Shown: one piece after another, positions 61,601 to 64,000 of the stretch
How the letters are laid out: each line of letters opens with the position of its first letter
How positions within the stretch are numbered: the first letter of the stretch is position 1
Source of the DNA: Athripsodes cinereus
Taxonomy: Eukaryota; Arthropoda; Insecta; Trichoptera; Leptoceridae
Direction: 5' to 3'
DNA length: 64,000 nt
Assembly (NCBI GenBank): GCA_947579605.1
Contig: OX388329.1
Coordinates: forward strand, 22,152,299 to 22,216,298
Notes under the pieces: generated by a model
Databases searched by the model: none
What the model saw: the letters and a program-made list of their open reading frames with translations, nothing else
Told to the model about the DNA's origin: nothing
Position numbers and translations under genes: made by a program

Positions 61601-63537
61601 AGGAAATAAAAGATAAGTTAGACTCAGTATACAATGAGATCTCTCCTTCATTTACAACAATTAAAAATTTGAGCCAATGTCAAGAAATAATTTTTATTAC
61701 TCTCAACAAAGTTTAAAACTTCTCAAATAGCACTCAAAATAAGATTATTATAATAGGGAGGTAAAAATACCTGAACAAATGTACACTTCTGCAATATTGG
61801 CGTTAAATTGGGATCTAAATTTTCCCCAATATCCTCAATCAACGCAGGTCTTCCGAGGCGAATGCAGTTTTCTAATATTTTCATATAATTTGAATCTCTA
61901 AATTTAACAATCTGTAGAGTATTATCTCGTTCCATGTTACGAATCCATCTGTTTGCCTACAAAGTATATAAAAAGAAATTTTAAAATGTTTCACAAAGAA
62001 AGGACATGACTTCTGAAATACGTAAATACCTGTTCTTGTGGATCAATCATAAGTGGGAATCGCCTGGCCTTTGTCACATATATTCCATTCTCAATGGACA
62101 CTGCATCTCTGGGCAAACCAGCCCCATTCCATTCACGGACTGTAAAAGAATCAGCTAATATGGCGACGGTACTGCAAGAAAATATGTATATATATTTGTA
62201 TATAATTTATTACTTTGCAAGGGCAGTGGAATATGATTACAATATTACACTTTTCAATTTGTACATAAGACTTACTGCCAGACAATTAATCAATCAATCA
62301 TTATTTAATTACTCTATTTATTGATTAATTTGTGATCTTTTTTTCTTACACTTGTACACTATAATTGCTTTTATGGTGATTATACTCTATGTAATTGTGT
62401 TTAACATGTAAAAGGTCCACATCAGGAATGAGTGAGAAATAAATAAAATTTGGAGACAAATTCTTACTTATATGTTGAGGAGATCAAAATGTTCAGATTT
62501 TTACACTTTTCGACCCACAAGTCAACCAATTCCCCTCTGTAACTTGATGGGAATGCACCCAAGTAAGCCACACAACCTGCTGCAACAATGATATTTCCCG
62601 TAGCATATTCTAGTTCTTTCCCCAAACTCTAAAAAACATAAATAAATTAGTAAGAACTCAAGATGGACAAGTCTCTTATAAATTTTCAATACAATGTACC
62701 TTCATTGAAGCTTCCCATCTTATTTGTTCGTCACTTAGAGCTTGTGTGAGCTTTTCTGCTCTGTTCAGCCGAGCCTCAGCTAAGTCCAGTTGTGACTGCA
62801 ATTGCGCTGTTTCATCAATGATTTTTTTCAACGTATTCTGTGCCAATTCTAGTTTAGCCTCCACAGCGGCTAATTCGTCTTTCTTTTGTTTAAGTAGCTT
62901 CATAACACCTTTTAATGTTTCTTCAGCTTCTTTTTGTCTAAAATTATTTATGCTCGATAAATGTTACAGGACATAATATATATCTATATTACCAATAATC
63001 AACACTATACACTTACTTTATTATTTTTGGTTCAACATCTCGGAATATTATTGCATAATACTGTATCGCTTTTACCCAAAGACACATTGAACGACATACT
63101 TTGGATACTTTGGCAACAATGTCTGGATCAAAATTCTTATTATCAATGTACACTTTGATTTTTTTCAACATAGCTTCTTTGATATGATCTTTATCATACT
63201 CCTGTAATTTTTTTAAGAAATTGCTGTCACCAAGAACTTTCTTAGCTGAGTCCCAGTCAGTTCTAAAAATATATGTATATTAAGTAAGTATTTATTTGAA
63301 AACATATTTTAAAATAACTTGAATCAATGTCTATATTAACTTTGCTCCTAATAGCAAGCATACAGGTTCCATGACAAATTTCACCATCTCAGGTGGTTTT
63401 TGAAACACTCTCAATTCATTTATGTCAGCTTTATTTAAACTCTTCAGGGCATCTTGAGCTGCCTCCATAGCTGGCATCACTTCAGCCAAATCTCTAGCCG
63501 CATCATCGGCAAGTTCTTGAGTAGCTGCCGCTTGTAC
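55646..63537 (-). CDS. DNAH6: axonemal dynein heavy chain, DNAH6-like, C-terminal 22 exons (5' end beyond window)
   Basis: In transcription order the exons are 63341-63537, 63017-63262, 62700-62937, 62468-62628, 62030-62171, 61771-61956, 61137-61309, 60862-61042, 60227-60406, 59906-60139, 59672-59818, 59397-59584, 59110-59311, 58742-58982, 58462-58662, 58076-58317, 57802-57972, 57595-57714, 57295-57447, 57010-57201, 56794-56914 and 55646-55875. All introns are GT-AG, and the 4,146 nt join in one frame (1,381 codons plus TAA). Family motifs appear in order: stalk and microtubule-binding domain, AAA5, AAA6 ([10 protein letters not shown]), [35 protein letters not shown] and the terminal [10 protein letters not shown]. 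From memory of the family, DNAH6 is the closest match, especially [12 protein letters not shown] and [10 protein letters not shown]. Axonemal dyneins are ATP-driven minus-end motors of inner arms in cilia and sperm tails. The roughly 1,380 residues are about one third of a normal heavy chain; AAA1-AAA4 and the tail lie past base 64000. No stop or frameshift was seen, so the gene looks functional. Confidence 0.88.
56024..56500 (+). repeat. family B repeat interrupted by SINE-T
   Basis: CTACCATCACAGCATAT precedes the SINE at 56041; CAACTGGGGCAGCCAGCATA, TGTACTAAACATGTAATTTG and TTACAGGACATTCAAAAAG follow at 56282-56500. Confidence 0.55.
56041..56278 (+). mobile_element. second tRNA-derived SINE (SINE-T) in last dynein intron
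   Basis: TGTGGCGCAGAGGCTAACGC (A box) and CCGGGTTCGATTCCCGG (T-arm and B box) are perfect, but no acceptor stem pairs, so this is not a working tRNA gene. The body holds GATTGTCCTGGGTCTGGG and GTTTGGGACTAGCTCGG. It is inserted into a family B repeat. Confidence 0.7.
56654..56782 (+). mobile_element. SINE-A, 5'-truncated, in last dynein intron
   Basis: Begins at the B box (GGGTTCGATCCCAGGTGCCG) and runs to AACCCAGATACATC plus a T/A run. It lies just 12 bp from the donor of the penultimate dynein exon. Confidence 0.65.
58742..59584 (-). CDS. DNAH6: dynein AAA6 and lid exons
   Basis: Three exons carry the sixth AAA module. [20 protein letters not shown] is the degenerate P-loop region, and [13 protein letters not shown] and [13 protein letters not shown] follow. 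The lid segment then reads [20 protein letters not shown] and [10 protein letters not shown]. The acceptor at 58982/58983 is chosen because it keeps NCHLAASW in frame. Confidence 0.85.
59672..60406 (-). CDS. DNAH6: dynein AAA5-AAA6 connecting exons
   Basis: Three exons encode [67 protein letters not shown] and a Trp-containing segment. These are typical of the stretch linking AAA5 to AAA6. All three are phase 0 on both sides (180, 234 and 147 nt). Confidence 0.83.
60862..62628 (-). CDS. DNAH6: dynein AAA5 module exons
   Basis: Five exons begin with the post-stalk motif [17 protein letters not shown]. They continue through [58 protein letters not shown] and [18 protein letters not shown]. This order is that of the fifth AAA module of axonemal heavy chains. 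Flanking introns are 89-461 bp and hold nothing I could identify. Confidence 0.85.
62700..63537 (-). CDS. DNAH6: dynein stalk and microtubule-binding domain exons
   Basis: Three exons encode the end of the first stalk helix ([17 protein letters not shown]), then the microtubule-binding tip ([32 protein letters not shown]). The returning coiled coil follows, rich in Lys/Glu/Leu ([20 protein letters not shown]). Heptad-like spacing is clear. The splice phases give an uninterrupted frame across all three exons. Confidence 0.85.
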
Positions 63538-63668
63538 CTGAAAAAATAAAATAATGTTAATATGTATATTAATTCAGGTTCAATTTATAAAATGGATTCT
63601 CAGATTCTTTACTAGAAATGTATTCAATGCAAGGGGTTTAATGAATGTTTTGTGGAGGTTATATAATT

Positions 63669-63855
63669 TTTTTTCAAAGATATATCTGGGTTTTGTTATA
63701 AACCCAAATACAACCATATACACCTTTCACAGTAAGTTAAAAGCTTGTGGCGTGAAAGGGGAGTTTGCCGGCACCTGGAATCGAACCGCAGACCCCTTGT
63801 TCACGAGGCCGATACTCTACCTCCAGGCTACCGACGAACTCTTTGTTTTGGTTTT
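63669..63855 (-). mobile_element. tRNA-derived SINE-A in dynein intron
   Basis: A near full-length copy in the intron upstream of the first visible dynein exon, in the same orientation as the gene. The B box GGTTCGATTCC is perfect. Confidence 0.7.
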
Positions 63856-64000
63856 GATCAACCATCATAGTGCCTTAAAACTTTGACACACCATATCTGG
63901 GAATATAATAAAAATACAAATTGTTGGTTTATGCTTTGAAACTGGCATGTTATTCACAAAAATAAATGCACGTTATAAGGTGCATATGTACCTATAATGA

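Noticed and set aside
63554..63886. 110-codon plus-strand frame in a dynein intron
   Set aside because: It is a translation of the reversed SINE-A copy; near-identical peptides appear from the copies at 37236 and 56654.

Overview
This is a 64-kb, AT-rich window of animal nuclear DNA. It carries two recognisable host genes, both on the minus strand, in a large amount of transposon-derived DNA. The fork head protein is closest to insect crocodile/FoxC. The base composition, the recurring TAGGTACCTAC-type words and the mix of elements (RTE and CR1/L2-like LINEs, tRNA-derived SINEs, piggyBac, Harbinger, hAT, pogo and CACTA-type elements) suggest an insect. A hemipteran such as an aphid or a relative is my best guess, but the sequence does not settle the order.

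Host genes. (1) 33852-34646 (-): a single-exon FoxC/crocodile transcription factor with a complete fork head domain and short flanks. A CpG-richer block at about 35230-35470 may be its promoter. (2) 55646-63537 (-): the last 22 coding exons (1,381 codons plus stop) of an axonemal dynein heavy chain closest to DNAH6. Every exon-exon phase joins without a stop. The gene runs off the right edge, so AAA1-AAA4 and the tail lie beyond base 64000. I see no functional link between the two genes: FoxC acts in head and mesoderm patterning, DNAH6 in cilia or the sperm axoneme. A third possible coding exon, which I cannot identify, lies at about 5617-5956 (-).

Mobile DNA by region. 3-5 kb: unclassified repeats B and J, a Harbinger-like element, and a CACTA-type foldback MITE split by a hAT MITE with a perfect 8-bp duplication. 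8.5-13.2 kb: two RTE LINE tails, a tRNA-derived SINE and a 73-bp-arm inverted repeat. 13.2-24 kb: mostly AT-rich filler, with a second CACTA MITE and small LINE fragments. 24-33 kb: an 85-bp perfect inverted repeat with linked direct repeats, LINE tails, several B copies and a third CACTA MITE, inserted into a B copy and itself hit by a hAT-like element. 36-55 kb: many RTE fragments, a CR1/L2-like LINE cut by a hairpin module (family C), Harbinger fragments, a piggyBac-like element broken by RTE insertions, a pogo/Tigger remnant and a jockey-like LINE tail. 56-64 kb: dynein exons whose last intron holds a SINE nested inside a B repeat plus a truncated second SINE.

I find no rRNA gene, functional tRNA gene, CRISPR array or operon, and no convincing new defence or metabolic system. 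The most informative structures are the nested insertions, because duplicated target bases and interrupted repeats give their order directly.
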